NCBI GenBank assembly: GCA_954871525.1 | Contig: OX940864.1 | Coordinates: 10,844,001-10,908,000, forward strand | Direction: 5' to 3' | DNA length: 64,000 bases | Origin: Parietaria judaica | Taxonomy: Eukaryota; Streptophyta; Magnoliopsida; Rosales; Urticaceae | Shown here: one piece after another, positions 12,683 to 24,101 of the stretch | Position numbering within the stretch: the stretch's first letter is position 1 | Layout of the letters: the number at the start of each line of letters is the position of its first letter | Position numbers and translations under genes: made by a program | The notes under the pieces: model-generated | What the model saw: the letters and a program-made list of their open reading frames with translations, nothing else | Database searches by the model: none | What the model was told of the DNA's origin: nothing

Positions 12683-12700
12683 TGGTATCAGAGCTCGGGT
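12683..12700 (+). other. Primer-binding site (initiator tRNA-Met type)
   Basis: TGGTATCAGAGCTCGGGT starts at the first base after the 5' LTR, with no spacer. It matches the usual plant copia site complementary to the initiator methionine tRNA 3' end. Confidence 0.93.
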
Positions 12701-13587
12701 TGAGAGCTTACCGGGGCGAGCTGTGATTTGCCGGAGTTCAGACCGTGCGCGGTGGAGTAACTCGGCTAGGGCGGCAGCTGCTCGGAGTTGGGGTTTGATC
12801 GACGTGAGTCCGAGGACTCGGTAGCGTGTCGAGAACAGATCTGGTCGAGTTCCAGGTCTGGTTCGGGAGAAAGATTGAAGCCTAGGGCTTGTGAAGACAG
12901 AGCTTCGCCGAAGGACTGAGGATCGGAGGCTAGTGTCGAATGGCAGAGCTTCGTTTTCTGACCTAGCCCAATCGATTCTGAAATTGGGAAGCTCGTGGTC
13001 GCCGGAGAAGAAGAGGAAAGAAGCTGAAATCGCCAAGTCTGAGAAGAAAGAGCTCACTGAGGTCCATCCGAAGCTCGAGGGAGAAGAAGCTCGACGAAGA
13101 AGGGATTTGGAGCTCGCGATTTGTGGCTGGACGTCGCCGGTGAAGAAGCTCGACGAAGAAGGACGCGATTCCCAGCGGCGACGGCGGTCGGAGTGATTCC
13201 GGCGAGTTCGAAGGCGGCGGTCGGCGACGGAGGAGTGGCTTGGCACGAGAGGACGAGAGCACGAGAGGACCGAGGGAAAAAAAAAAGGAGAAAGAAAAAA
13301 AAGGGAAATTAAAAGAAAAAAGGGGAAATTCCTTATTTGCCCTTGGTGATTTCTGTGTGTCCCTGCGTCTTTTTTGGTGTTCCCACAAGCAGAAAAATCG
13401 CTTTATTGTGAGCCTTGTTTTCTGTCTGTTCCTGCGCCAAATCCGGTGTGCCAACACCGAAAAAATATTTTGTGAGATCATTCTCTGTCCTTTCCTTTTT
13501 CGTTTGTTGAACTTTAATTGGGTCCGGGGAGCCATAAGCTAGGATCCGGCACTAAGTTCAAAGAAAATAAGTTCAAAGAAAAACAGG
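12701..13587 (+). other. Untranslated leader of copia element 1
   Basis: About 890 bases between the primer-binding site and the gag start codon, GC-rich on the left and AG-rich in the middle (GAAGAAG-type words). Open frames here have low-complexity composition and match no protein I know. It probably carries the packaging signal (inference). Confidence 0.7.
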
Positions 13588-16500
13588 ATGTCGGCGGCTG
13601 ATTTAAAAGGAATGACAGAGACAGAACTTGGAGAATTGGTTGAGTTCTTCAAAGTTTGGAAAGGGACTGGAATGTCGGGTCTTCTGAAACGTGAAAAGGT
13701 AGCGAAACTCGATCTCCAATCGATAGACTTCAAGCTCGATGGGCCGAACAGTTACTTGGATTGGTCCCTCCGAGTAGAGAGAGCTTTAGAGGCAAGGAAC
13801 CTCGAGAGCTTTATTACAGGGGAAGAAGAAAAGCCCGCTGAAAATGCTCCGAATTGGAAGGAATGGAAGACCACTCATAGCGAGATTTATACGTGGCTAC
13901 TGAGTTCGATGATTCGGGAGATCGCCAGTGAAGTTCAGATGCTCCCAACCGTCAGAGATATCTGGGAAAAGTTGAGAGTATCATACTCAGGCACCGAGAA
14001 CAAGATGAGAGTGTTCCAAATCCTTCAAGACACCGGGCTAGTGGTACAAGGAGACAATTCAATCGGGGAGTATGCGAGAGAGCTGAAACGGTTGTGGGCT
14101 CAATTTGATTATTTCTCAGCGCACGGGAGTTGTGATTCTCTCAAGTGCACAAAGAGTCAAGAAACTGCTGAGATCAGAACGATGAGATTCCTAGAGAAAT
14201 TGAACCCAGCCTTCAATCAGAGGAGGTCAATAATTCTATCGAGTAAGGAAATTCCGTCATTGGACGAGACAATTGCAGCGATGGTCGAGGAAGAGACTAT
14301 AATGCGAGTTCATGCCGAGGCCGGAGATGCTCCGGGGATGAGGTCTGCACTGACTGTTGGAGCGAGCGACAGTAGAGACCACAAAGAGACTCGGCAGTGT
14401 TACAACTGTGGTGCGACTGGCCACCTGAGGGCGACATGTCCAAAGGCACCGAAGGATAGGGAGTACGGCAATCGAGGACAGTCTAGTGCCCGTGGGCGTG
14501 GACAGTTTGGAGGCCGCGGCCGTGGTGGTCGTAGAGGGGGTTACAACGGTAGTCATCGTGCACACCTGACGGCTGGAGACGATGAAGAGGAAGACACAGA
14601 GCCGATCTTCACCAAAAAAGAGGTTCTCGAGATGTTCAGGAACGATAGGTCGATGGAGCGAGCAGGCAAGAAGCCCATGACTGAAGAGAGTAATGCTGCG
14701 ATGTTCACTGGTAAGGCTCCTTCTTCTAGTCAAATTATACGAAGGAAAGATTGGATAGTGGATTCAGGCGCTACTCAACATGTAACCGGCAATGCGAATG
14801 AGTTCACCAAATATACCCAACTATCAGTCCCTGAGAAGATACAAACCGCCGATGGCACTTTCCGACCTGTTGTTGGTAAGGGTATGGTTGGGTGTACGGA
14901 TCATATGACCTTGGAAGATGTGTTACATGCCCCGTCATTTCCAGTGAACCTTTTGTCCATCAGTGCTGCTATTATCCGACTTAATTGTAGAGTGAAGTTT
15001 GATATCCCTAAGGTGGTGTTTCAGGAGAAGGGAACCGGTCGGGTGCTTGGGACTGGAACTTGGTGTAACGGGCTGTGGTACATGGATCGAGAAGGTTTGG
15101 ATGCGGCGTTGGCGTCCATGGTGGAGAAGGAAGACACGAAGATGTCCGGGGCAAGTGCGGTTGGCGAGTTGATGTTGCATCACCAACGCATGGGACACCC
15201 ATCTTTTGGAACATTGAAGATGTTATGGATATATCCATTATTGTATGAAAAGTCTGATAAACAGAAACTTGTATGTGATTCGTGTGAATTTGGAAAACAT
15301 ACCCGGAGCTCTTATGTTAGCTCGGGCAGAAGAAGCCTTCACCCTTTTGATTTGATTCATTCAGATGTATGGGGACCATGTCCCACGACTTCAATGCATG
15401 GGTATCGTTATTTTGTGACGTTTATTGATTGTCATACTCGTGTTACTTGGTTATATCTGATGAAAAGCAAGAGTGAAGTGCTTACATGTTTCAAAGACTT
15501 TCACAAAAGGGTTCAGACTCGTTACGGTGCAGTGTTGAAGGTTCTAGTATCTCGGTATCATTCTGTGGTTAAGACACTGAGGTCAGATAATGGGACGGAG
15601 TACATCAATAAGGCCTTCAGAGACTATTTATCCCTATATGGGATCGATCATCAGACTACGTGCCCGTATACCTCAGAACAGAATGGAGTTGCTGAACGGA
15701 AGAACCGACATCTTCTCGAAATAGCTCGGTGTATGATGATCGAGAGGAATGTTCCAAAGTACTTGTGGGGGGAAGCTGTTATGACAGCGGCGTACTTAGT
15801 GAACAAGATGCCGTCGAGGGTGCTAAATGGAAGAACACCAATGGAGATGTTGGGACTGAGCACCGAAGGACTTGTTCCGAACAAAGTTTGGGGATGTGTG
15901 TGTTTTGTCAAGGACAACAGGCCAGGAGTCGGGAAGTTGGACCCTAGAGCCGTGAAGTGTATCTTTGTAGGATACTCTCCTACTCAGAAAGGGTATATAT
16001 GTTGGAGCCCTGTCGAGAAGCGACAGTTTGTGAGCATGGATGTGACCTTCCGTGAGCATGAATCCTACTACGATGTGCCTGTTTCTTCCCCCTTTGGAGA
16101 CTCTCATGATACGCGAGAGGGGGAGAATGGTGGCAGTGGCCCTGGTTCTTGTTCCAGACCATCCACGGTGACTGTGGTGAGACGTCCAGTTTCGTATGAT
16201 TCGAGCTCAGAGTCAGAGACTGAGGTGATAGAGGTCAGCGGAGGTGACAGAGGTCAGGTTCACGGCGAGAGCTCAGGGTCAGAGAGTGACGAGGAGACTC
16301 ATGTGACTGACGGGGACCGAGATCAAGCTCAGGGGGAGCTGATTGCTCCGACAGAGACGAACACAGAGAGAAGTGGAGGTCCAACTCAAGGGGAGCTGAA
16401 GGTGTATACGAGGAGGAGACAACAGGATCATGCAATGCTCGATCAACCTACACCTGTGGAAGCTACTTTGCGGAGGAGCTCGCGAAGTAATGCAGGATAC

Positions 16501-18113
16501 CCTCCGAACAGATACGGCTACGACATTGGCGATTATGTCTCGTATGAGAACCTCGGGGATGAAGCTCGCGCAATTTTCACGTCACTAGATGCGGTCACTA
16601 TTCCCAAAACATGGCAGCAAGCGATGGCGGATCCGAAGTGGAAAGCTGCGATGAAGGAAGAACTCGGTGCCTTGGAAAAGAACAAGACATGGGATCTTGT
16701 CTCGCTACCAGCGCGGAAGAAGGCTGTGGGGTGTAGATGGGTATTCACAGTCAAGCAAAACCCGGAAGGGCGAATTGAGCGATACAAGGCACGGTTAGTT
16801 GCGAAGGGGTATAGTCAGACGTACGGCATCGACTATGACGAGACATTCGCACCGGTGGCGAAGATGAGTACCGTGAGGACTCTTGTGTCGGTGGCAGCCA
16901 ATCGTGGATGGAAGCTGCACCAACTTGATGTGAAGAATGCGTTTCTTCACGGAGACTTGATGGAGGAAGTGTACATGGAGATGCCTCCAGGATTTGGGAC
17001 TGAGGAGGTGGTCAGGCTGAAGAAGTCGTTGTATGGTCTGAAGCAATCTCCGAGAGCCTGGTTTGATCGATTCAGAAAGGCTATGATAGATATCGGATAC
17101 AAGCAGATCACACGGTCTTCCATCAGCGGCGAGAAGATCGGACCACGATACTTGCGGTGTATGTGGACGATATAATCATCACGGGTGATGATGAGGGTGA
17201 AATCACCCGGTTGAAGGAGAGACTTGGGAAGCAGTTTGAAGTGAAGGATCTAGGGGGTCTGAAATACTTTCTAGGGATTGAGGTGGTTCGAGGACCAAAG
17301 GGAATAGTCCTAAATCAGAGAAAGTATGCCCTAGATCTTCTTATAGAAACTGGTATGCTAGGATGCAAGCCCGCAACGTCTCCGATTGATCAGAAGACCA
17401 AGTTGAGTGCCGAGTCAGGAAAGCCAGTTGACCGGGAGAGATACCAGAGATTGGTTGGCCGTCTGATTTACTTGTGTCATACTCGTCCGGATATTTCATT
17501 TGCTGTGAGCGTGGTGAGCCGCTACATGCATGATCCGAGAGATGGACATATTACAGCAGTATATCGGATTCTCCGATACTTGAAGAGAGCTCCGGGAAAA
17601 GGGTTGCTCTTCGAGAAGAACAACCATCTCGAGGTGGAAGGATTTTGTGATGCCGACTGGGCTAGTTGTGCTGACGATAGGAAGTCTACCTCCGGATATT
17701 GTATGTTTGTCGGTGGCAACTTGGTGTCGTGGAAGAGCAAGAAACAGTCAGTCGTAGCAAGGTCTACAGCGGAGGCGGAATACCGATCGATGGCCTCCAG
17801 TGTCGCGGAGTTGCTATGGTTGAAGATGCTACTGAAGGAGCTGAAGATGGACCAAGGTGCCCAAATGAAGCTATGGTGCGACAATCAAGCGGCGATTAGC
17901 ATTGCCAACAACCCGGTGCAGCACGACAGAACCAAGCACATCGAGATTGACCGGTTTTTCGTCAGACACCATCTCGATAGCGGAAAATTGAAGTTGAAGC
18001 ATATCGGTACAAGAGAGCAAGTCGCGGATTGCCTCACCAAGGGACTAGGCCCTATAGACCAATTGAGATTATGTAACAAGATGGGCTTGATCGATATCTT
18101 TTGCCCATCTTGA
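13588..18113 (+). CDS. Copia gag-pol polyprotein, frameshifted between integrase and RT core
   Basis: The gag begins at the ATG at 13588. A CCHC zinc knuckle ([14 protein letters not shown]) lies near residue 271, protease motif DSGA near residue 392, an integrase HHCC zinc domain from about residue 530 (HHQRMGH), and the DDE catalytic core from about residue 590 ([16 protein letters not shown], then a glutamate in NGVAERKNR). RT follows ([12 protein letters not shown]). The first frame stops at 17173-17175. The YVDD active site, RT thumb and RNase H ([20 protein letters not shown]) continue in another frame to a stop at 18111-18113. The switch is needed near 17100-17110 and is consistent with a one-base deletion. 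A single-protein product is therefore not expected from this copy. Confidence 0.95.
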
Positions 18114-18120
18114 GGGAGAG
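18107..18120 (+). other. Polypurine tract of copia element 1
   Basis: The AG-rich run GAGGGAGAG abuts the 3' LTR, the standard plus-strand priming site. Confidence 0.85.
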
Positions 18121-18225
18121 TGTTGTGAATAATTGTAAATAGAGTTTACTGTTCACATTAGGTTGTATATATGCCATTTACTCTTCAATGAGAAACACAA
18201 CTTCAAAAACCCTAAAACAACAACA
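18121..18225 (+). repeat. 3' LTR of copia element 1
   Basis: 105 bp identical to the 5' LTR, followed by the target duplication AATTG. Confidence 0.97.
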
Positions 18226-18432
18226 AATTGTAAAAGCTAGGATTTGTAGCTTTTGGTTTTTTCTAAAAATAAAAATACGGTTTTAGTCTATTTTAACAAA
18301 ATTTTTGTACATCAATGAAGAGGATTATATCTATTAGAAGTCGTTGAATATCAAGTGGTGCATAGTTGGGATTGATTCAAAATCTTTTACAGAGTTTAGC
18401 TCATTGGTTTTAGTTTTTACTCACCATTTTGG

Positions 18433-20374
18433 ATGGAGCTTGAAGCAACAAACTATTATTTGGATGTGTTATTAATAGTTGATCAAACAATGATATTAGG
18501 ATCGGGTCGGAACTTGAGTAAGGGACTTGTTCGGTATGCAAGCTCGAGCGCTGTTGCAACAAACCAGACCGCTTCCGGAGGCCTCTTTGGGTGGCTCAGT
18601 GGAGGAAGTTCGAGCAGCTCGACTCCGTTAGAGTTCCCGCTGCCAGGTGTCGCCCTCCCACCTTCGTTACCGGACTTTGTTCAGCCACAACCGACCAAGA
18701 TAACTACTCTCCCTAATGGCCTCAAGATCGCTTCCCAAGTGGTACGAATGCTTTATGTATAGCTTCTGTTTATGTTTATGCTCGGATGATGGGGTTTCCA
18801 GTGGTGCAATCAAACCTCTAGTCCTGGGAGAGCACCAATTTTTTTTTAAGAGGCTAGAGAAAAATTAATGTTACGTGAAACTAAAATAAAAATGTGACAC
18901 GAAACTAGCTGACAAGTATTGCAGAAGTAAGAGCGACGGAAATATAATAATGAACGAAATAAAGAAACAAATGTAAGCTTTGGTCACTTAGAAGAACTAT
19001 GATATCGAAGCCAAAATGAACTGCGCCACAACTTGGTGTTCAAAAGTTCAAATACTAACAAAAAAAAAAAAATATAAATACACCTTCGAGAGTGATACTG
19101 AATTTTGTGTCGGGTTGTGCCAGAGTCCAACGGCTTCAATAGGTGTATATGTTGATTGCGGTTCGATCTATGAGACACCGTCATCATTTGGTGCTTCTCA
19201 CCTATTGGAGCGCATGGCCTATAAGAGTACGAGAAACCGAAGCCACTTGCGCGTTGTGAGAGAAGTTGAGGCGATCGGTGGACACGTGCAAGCCTCGGCT
19301 TCTCGGGAACAGATGAGCTACACCTTTGATGCCCTGTAGACGCACGTTCCTGAGATGGTGGAGCTTCTCGTTGACTCTGTTAGGAATCCTGTTTTCCTCG
19401 ATTGGGAGGTCAATGAACAGGTGATCTATGCTATGTTCGTTAATAAACCTCATGATGAACAAATTAGTGTCCATGTGTTTGTTATGGCGGAGTAACAGAA
19501 TTTGTGCTGTACAGCTTCTTAAGGTGAAGGCTGAAATTAGTGAAGCCTCGAACAATCCTGATGCTCTTGTCTTGGAAGCAATAAACTCTGCTGGCTATTC
19601 GGGTGCTTTGGCCAATCCGCTTTTAGCCCCCGAATCTGCGATATCAAAATTGAACGGAACCGTATTAGAGGAGTTTGTTGCTGTAAGTGTGATAGCAGCT
19701 TTTACTGGTTTTTGTATTGCGAGGATCATAATGTTTTCGTACTTATTTGTAATATAGGAAAACTATACTGCTCCACGGATCGTACTTGCAGCATATGGGG
19801 TTGAACATGAAGAGTTAGTATCTGTGGCTGAACCCCTTTTGGGCGATCTTCTTGGCGTGTCTCGCCCTGAGGAGCCAAGATCTGTGTACACAGGAGGTGG
19901 TTATCGTTGTCACTCTGATTCAGGGGTATGTATCTGTAAATTCCGTTACATCTACTTATTAAAATATTTAAATTATGCCTTTCTTCTCAAAAACTTACAT
20001 TCCCTTCTTTGACTAGAAAACACACTTTGCTCTGGCAATTGAGCTGGCATCTACTGATTGTGTGACACAAGCGTTTGATATAGTATTGCGAATGAGCTTA
20101 TTTCCATCACGACACCTTGATGAATGACGAACCCATTCGTGACTTTGTTTGCTCTCTTTTATTCAGTTGACCAACTGCAGCTTGACCGCGCCAAAAAGTC
20201 AACGAAATCTGCCATACTTATGAACTTGGAATCTAGAGTAAGCAAATCGTCTTACGTTTAAAACTCCCAAAATTGATGGAAGTGATTATGTTTTCAACTT
20301 TTTTTTTTTTTGTGTGTGCAGTTCTTTATGTCCCGAGCTACGACTCAGTGAGCAGCAAGTTCAATTCAAAGTGA
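18433..20374 (+). pseudogene. Mitochondrial processing peptidase alpha subunit pseudogene
   Basis: Recognisable pieces of plant MPP-alpha (which cleaves mitochondrial presequences with MPP-beta) lie in order with introns between them: about 18499-18744 (SGGLFGWLSGG, TKITTLPNGLKIAS), 19124-19420 (YVDCGSIYETPSSFGASHLL, ASASREQMSYTFDAL), 19515-19682 (KVKAEISEASNN, SGALANPLLAPESA), 19758-19926 (EHEELVSVAEPLL), 20018-20125, about 20166-20238 (QLDRA, TKSAILMNLESR) and the C-terminal exon 20322-20374 (LYVPSYDSVSSKF). Damage includes an in-frame TAG at 19337-19339, loss of the central segment with the glycine-rich loop, a stop within the 20018 segment, and no recognisable first exon. Retained introns show a segmental gene copy, not a retrocopy. 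Confidence 0.9.
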
Positions 20375-20717
20375 TTCGTTCTTCGACACTGATCTGACCT
20401 GGTTCAGACTTGCGGATTCCCGTGTTTCCTTTTTCAACCAATAAATAGGAGGATCTGAAATTTTAACAAGAGGCAATTCCTATTATTTTGGTGTCTGAAT
20501 TTGTTCAGACGTAAAAGGGTGTAACTTGCTATTTTCTTTGTTATTGTTTTTCATGTTATAAATTTACCCTGAAGAGACTTCTCGAATCGTTCTCGGCGAT
20601 TATCTGGTTGAGCAAGGCCTATAAGTCTAAAGACATGTTTATTTTTGTTTTGTAGCCTTAAACTCGTGAGTTGATATTGATATTATATAGAGAGGCGATA
20701 AAAGCTCTTCATTCATA
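20375..20717. other. Intergenic, 3' flank of the MPP-alpha pseudogene
   Basis: No coding signal. It probably includes the old 3'UTR of the pseudogene. Confidence 0.5.
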
Positions 20718-20727
20718 TTTGTTGTTA

Positions 20728-21195
20728 GGGTTAATGACGAAAAAATACCTAAAGTTTGGTCAAAGAACCCTTCGTGTACTTAAAGTTTAAAAGTGACGGC
20801 AAAAATATCTAAAGTCGCATTTGGGGAGTTGACCATTCCATTCTCGTAACGCCGTTAACTTACCCGTTAACTCTGGCCTAGTAGACAAACGTGTGTTGCT
20901 GACATAGCAATTTTTGCCACGTGGACGAGCCCATATCAGCTTCGTTTATGACAAAACAATGAATTAAACCTTTAATTAATATTATTTAATACAACTAATT
21001 GAACACTTAATGATTACACTTAACAAAATAAATTTTTCCACGTGGCCAGAGTTAATGGGTAAGTTGACGGCGTTACAAGAATGAAGTGCTCAACTCCCCA
21101 AATATGACTTTGAGTATTTTTGCCACCACTTTTAAACTTTAAATACACGAGAGGTTCTTTGACCAAACTTTGATTATTTTTACCGTCATTAACCC
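20728..21195. mobile_element. Mutator-like MITE with long inverted repeats
   Basis: A 468-bp element with terminal inverted repeats of about 150 bp, beginning GGGTTAATGACG on each strand. It is flanked by a perfect 10-bp duplication TTTGTTGTTA (20718-20727 and 21196-21205). Long inverted repeats with a 9-11 bp duplication are typical of Mutator-like elements. The arms run about 20728-20879 and 21045-21195 and differ at scattered positions, so it is not newly inserted. It has no coding capacity. Confidence 0.92.
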
Positions 21196-21205
21196 TTTGT
21201 TGTTA

Positions 21206-21683
21206 TTGTTGCGGTGATTTTCTAAGACAAGGACAAAAGCGTAAATACAAAAACATAGTGGGAAACAGAAGCATAATTTTTTTTTTTGAAGGCAACAGAA
21301 GCATAATTATATGGCGGAACCGAGGACACTCATTTAACTGGATTCCATTAAGTCCACTCTCACGTCCGCTCATTCTGACTGACTGACACAACCCTGCATT
21401 TTTCCCAATAACACATTAATTATTATATTTGCCTCTACATTTTATTTTATTTTGAATTCAATACATATTTTGGATTTAGACAAAGATCTTTATTCCATAA
21501 ACATCGATTACGCAATGTTTTTTTTGAGACCTTAACATAATAATAATAATAATAATAATATTTTTGGGTGTTCCCAATAAGTGCAACAGTTAACTAGTCT
21601 TGTCTCTGTCTCTGAGAATAGAGACGTTGAATAAGAACGTTATAGATAGTCATCGAGCCCGAAGGAAGAAGAAGACGAAGACG
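21206..21683. other. Intergenic, upstream of the GH17 gene
   Basis: AT-rich, containing an ATA/AAT microsatellite at about 21538-21560. It holds the glucanase promoter by position. I see no gene here. Confidence 0.5.
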
Positions 21684-23561
21684 ATGGAGCTCAAGCTCAA
21701 GCTTGTGTATGTGGCATCTCTCTTCTTCACTCTTACACTGCTACTGGGTTCGTTCTCTTTCTCTTTCTCTCTGGGATTCAATCAATGCGCAGTAGTCTTG
21801 TGTTGAACACAAAAACCTAGTTCCTTAGACAATGTCGGTGCTATCTATTTATAAGAGTAGCACTCAAGCTCATTGAGCAACTTCGTTCACCCATGTATTG
21901 TAGATAGAGGATAGGGAACAAGATTGTATCATATTGATTGATTGATTGATTGATTGATGAACTCATCAAGCTTGCAGCTCACTGCAGAGGAAGCATTGTC
22001 GGGGTTTGCTACGGCCGAAACGCCGACGACCTCCCCGTCCCCGACAAAGTCGCCGACCTCGTCAAGCTCCACAACATCAAGTATCTCAGGATTTACGACT
22101 CCAACATCCAAGTCCTCAAGGCCTTCGCCAACTCCGGCGTCGACCTCATGATCGGCGTCTCCAACCTCGACTTGCTCGCCTTCTCCCAGTTCCAATCCAA
22201 CGCCGACACCTGGCTCAAGAACAACATCCTCCCTTACTACCCGGCCGCCAAAATTACCTACATCACCGTCGGGGCCGAAGTCACCGAGAGCTCTAGTAAT
22301 TTCTCCGCTCTCGTGGTTCCGGCCATGAGAAATGTCCACACTGCCCTCAGGAAAGTTGGCCTGCAAAAGCATATTAAAGTCTCCAGCACACATTCTCTCG
22401 GCGTTTTGTCCCGGTCGTTCCCACCCTCCGCCGGGGCATTCGATAGCAAGCACGCCTCGTTTCTCAAACCGATGCTCGAGTTTCTTGCCGAGAACAACTC
22501 TCCCTTCATGATCGACATTTACCCTTACTATGCTTACAGTGATTCTTCCGCAAACGTGTCGTTGGACTACGCGCTGTTCGAGTCGTCCACGGAAGTGATT
22601 GATCCGAACACGGGTTTGCTCTACACGAACATGTTCGATGCTCAGATTGACGCGCTCTACTTCGCGCTCACGGCCTTGAACTTCAAAACCATTCGAGTCA
22701 TGGTAACGGAGACAGGCTGGCCTTCGAAGGGGGCAGCGAAGGAGACCGCTGCAACTCCGGCCAACGCCCAGACGTACAACACGAACCTGATCCGCCACGT
22801 CATCAACAACACTGGCACTCCGGCGAAGCCCGGAGAGGCGCTCGACGTGTACCTGTTCTCTCTGTTCAACGAGAACCGGAAGCCTGGAATCGAGTCTGAG
22901 AGAAACTGGGGGCTGTTTTATCCGGACCAGACTAGCGTGTACGACCTGGATTTCATGGGGCGGGGCTCGGTGGATGTGGCCACGGGGGATAACTCCACCA
23001 TCTTGAACGGAACGTCGTGGTGCATTGCGTCGAATGGGTCCTCGGAAAGCGACTTGCAGAACGCGCTGGACTGGGCTTGTGGGTCGGGGAACGTGGACTG
23101 CTCCGCAATCCAGCCGAGCCAGCCGTGCTTCGAGCCGGATACCGCAGCGTCACACGCGTCGTACGCGTTCAACAGTTACTACCAGCAGAACGGGGCCACC
23201 TAGGTTGCGTGCAGTTTTGGAGGGGACGGGATTCGAGTCGACAGAGATCCCAGTACGTTTTTCTTGTTTTCTCTTGGGTTTTGATTAGCGGAATAACGAG
23301 CAGTGACGAAATTTGTGTGTGAAACGCAGGTTATGACAGTTGCTTGTACATGACAGCAGGGTAAGTTGTTTGATGATGACGATACTCCAAATTCTGGGTT
23401 ATGAAGTTGACGAGTTTTTTCGTGTGTTGTGCAGTAGTAACAAAACGATTGCGAGCAATACAACGGCAATGTCGGCAAAGTCTTCATGCGCTGGCAACGG
23501 TTTCCCGCTCTTCCTCACGGCGGTGCTCCTTATTGTGGTGGCGAGTTTCGTTTTCGATTGA
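21684..23561 (+). CDS. GH17 glucan endo-1,3-beta-glucosidase with X8 domain, interrupted by a premature stop
   Basis: Cell-wall or plasmodesmal beta-1,3-glucanase of the type of Arabidopsis At2g01630. Exon 1 (21684-21747) encodes a signal peptide (MELKLKLVYVASLFFTLTLL). Exon 2 (21990-23252) holds GH17: SIVGVCYGRNADDLP start, acid/base Glu in TVGAEV (the clade's usual form), nucleophile Glu in VTETGWPSKG, then an X8/CBM43 domain from WCIA with its cysteines. Exons 3 (23330-23360) and 4 (23435-23561) encode the last X8 cysteines and a C-terminal hydrophobic GPI-type signal. An in-frame TAG at 23201-23203 interrupts the X8 domain. Downstream sequence is otherwise in phase and well conserved. If real, the product would keep the catalytic domain but lose the end of X8 and the anchor. 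A second ATG at 21950 would give a signal-less form and is less likely. Confidence 0.88.
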
Positions 23562-24101
23562 TGGATGTTGTTGGCCTTGAAACTAGAAAAAATTGTAGTT
23601 GAGTGAGTGGTTTTTGTGTTGTGGTGATTGCATTAAGAGTTGCAATCTTCGTTCAACTCTCTCACATTCTAATTGCATATTATTTACGGTCAAAAAAAAA
23701 AAATTGCATATTATTTAGTAACGAAATGTAACGTTTTAATTAATAAAACTGGATTAATTAGTTTAATAATGTGAGAGGTCTCATCTCATTTGGCACCAAG
23801 TTATTCCTTTTAATTCACAACATACAAGTTTGCACAAAAATGATACAAAAATCGATAAGCGGTGCAAAAGAAGAGTGTCGTTTCAGACCATGAAAGAAAC
23901 GACATGGCGCATGGTGAATCAGAAGCGACAAAAGGGGATGACGTAATAATAATAATAATGATGATGAGTTTGAAAATAAATAAATAAATTAGCGCGGTCA
24001 CAGTGGTTTGAAATGAAAGCAAAGCAAAGCAAAGCAGCAGTTAAACAAGTCAGTGGATAGATACAACACCACAATCTGAAACCCTAAATCCACGCCACGC
24101 T
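23562..24101. other. Intergenic between the glucanase and MKK6 genes
   Basis: The glucanase 3' flank and the MKK6 promoter and 5'UTR. No further gene seen. Confidence 0.5.

Larger units (their letters stand above)
12578..18225 (+). mobile_element. Ty1/copia LTR retrotransposon with short identical LTRs
   Basis: Complete element with 105-bp LTRs beginning TGTTGTGAAT and ending AACAACA (5' LTR 12578-12682, 3' LTR 18121-18225). They are identical by eye. A 5-bp target duplication AATTG flanks it (12573-12577 and 18226-18230). The primer-binding site TGGTATCAGAGC follows the 5' LTR directly, and a purine tract (GAGGGAGAG) precedes the 3' LTR. The domain order gag, protease, integrase, RT, RNase H places it in Ty1/copia. 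The short LTRs would suit an Ale-like lineage, which is inference. Identical LTRs mean a very recent insertion. Confidence 0.97.

Noticed and set aside
12635..13535. Several open frames in the copia 1 leader on both strands
   Set aside because: Low-complexity Arg/Ser/Lys sequence within the LTR-to-gag leader of a retrotransposon, with no recognisable domain.
22258..22290. TVGAEV in the glucanase, where many GH17 enzymes have TVGNEV
   Set aside because: The Ala form is usual in this X8-bearing clade as I recall it, and the catalytic Glu is kept, so it is not evidence of inactivation.
21929..22798. Long minus-strand open frame (289 codons) opposite the glucanase
   Set aside because: It is antisense to the GC-rich GH17 exon, has Val/Gly/Glu/Arg-biased composition and matches no family. 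It is a shadow of codon bias.
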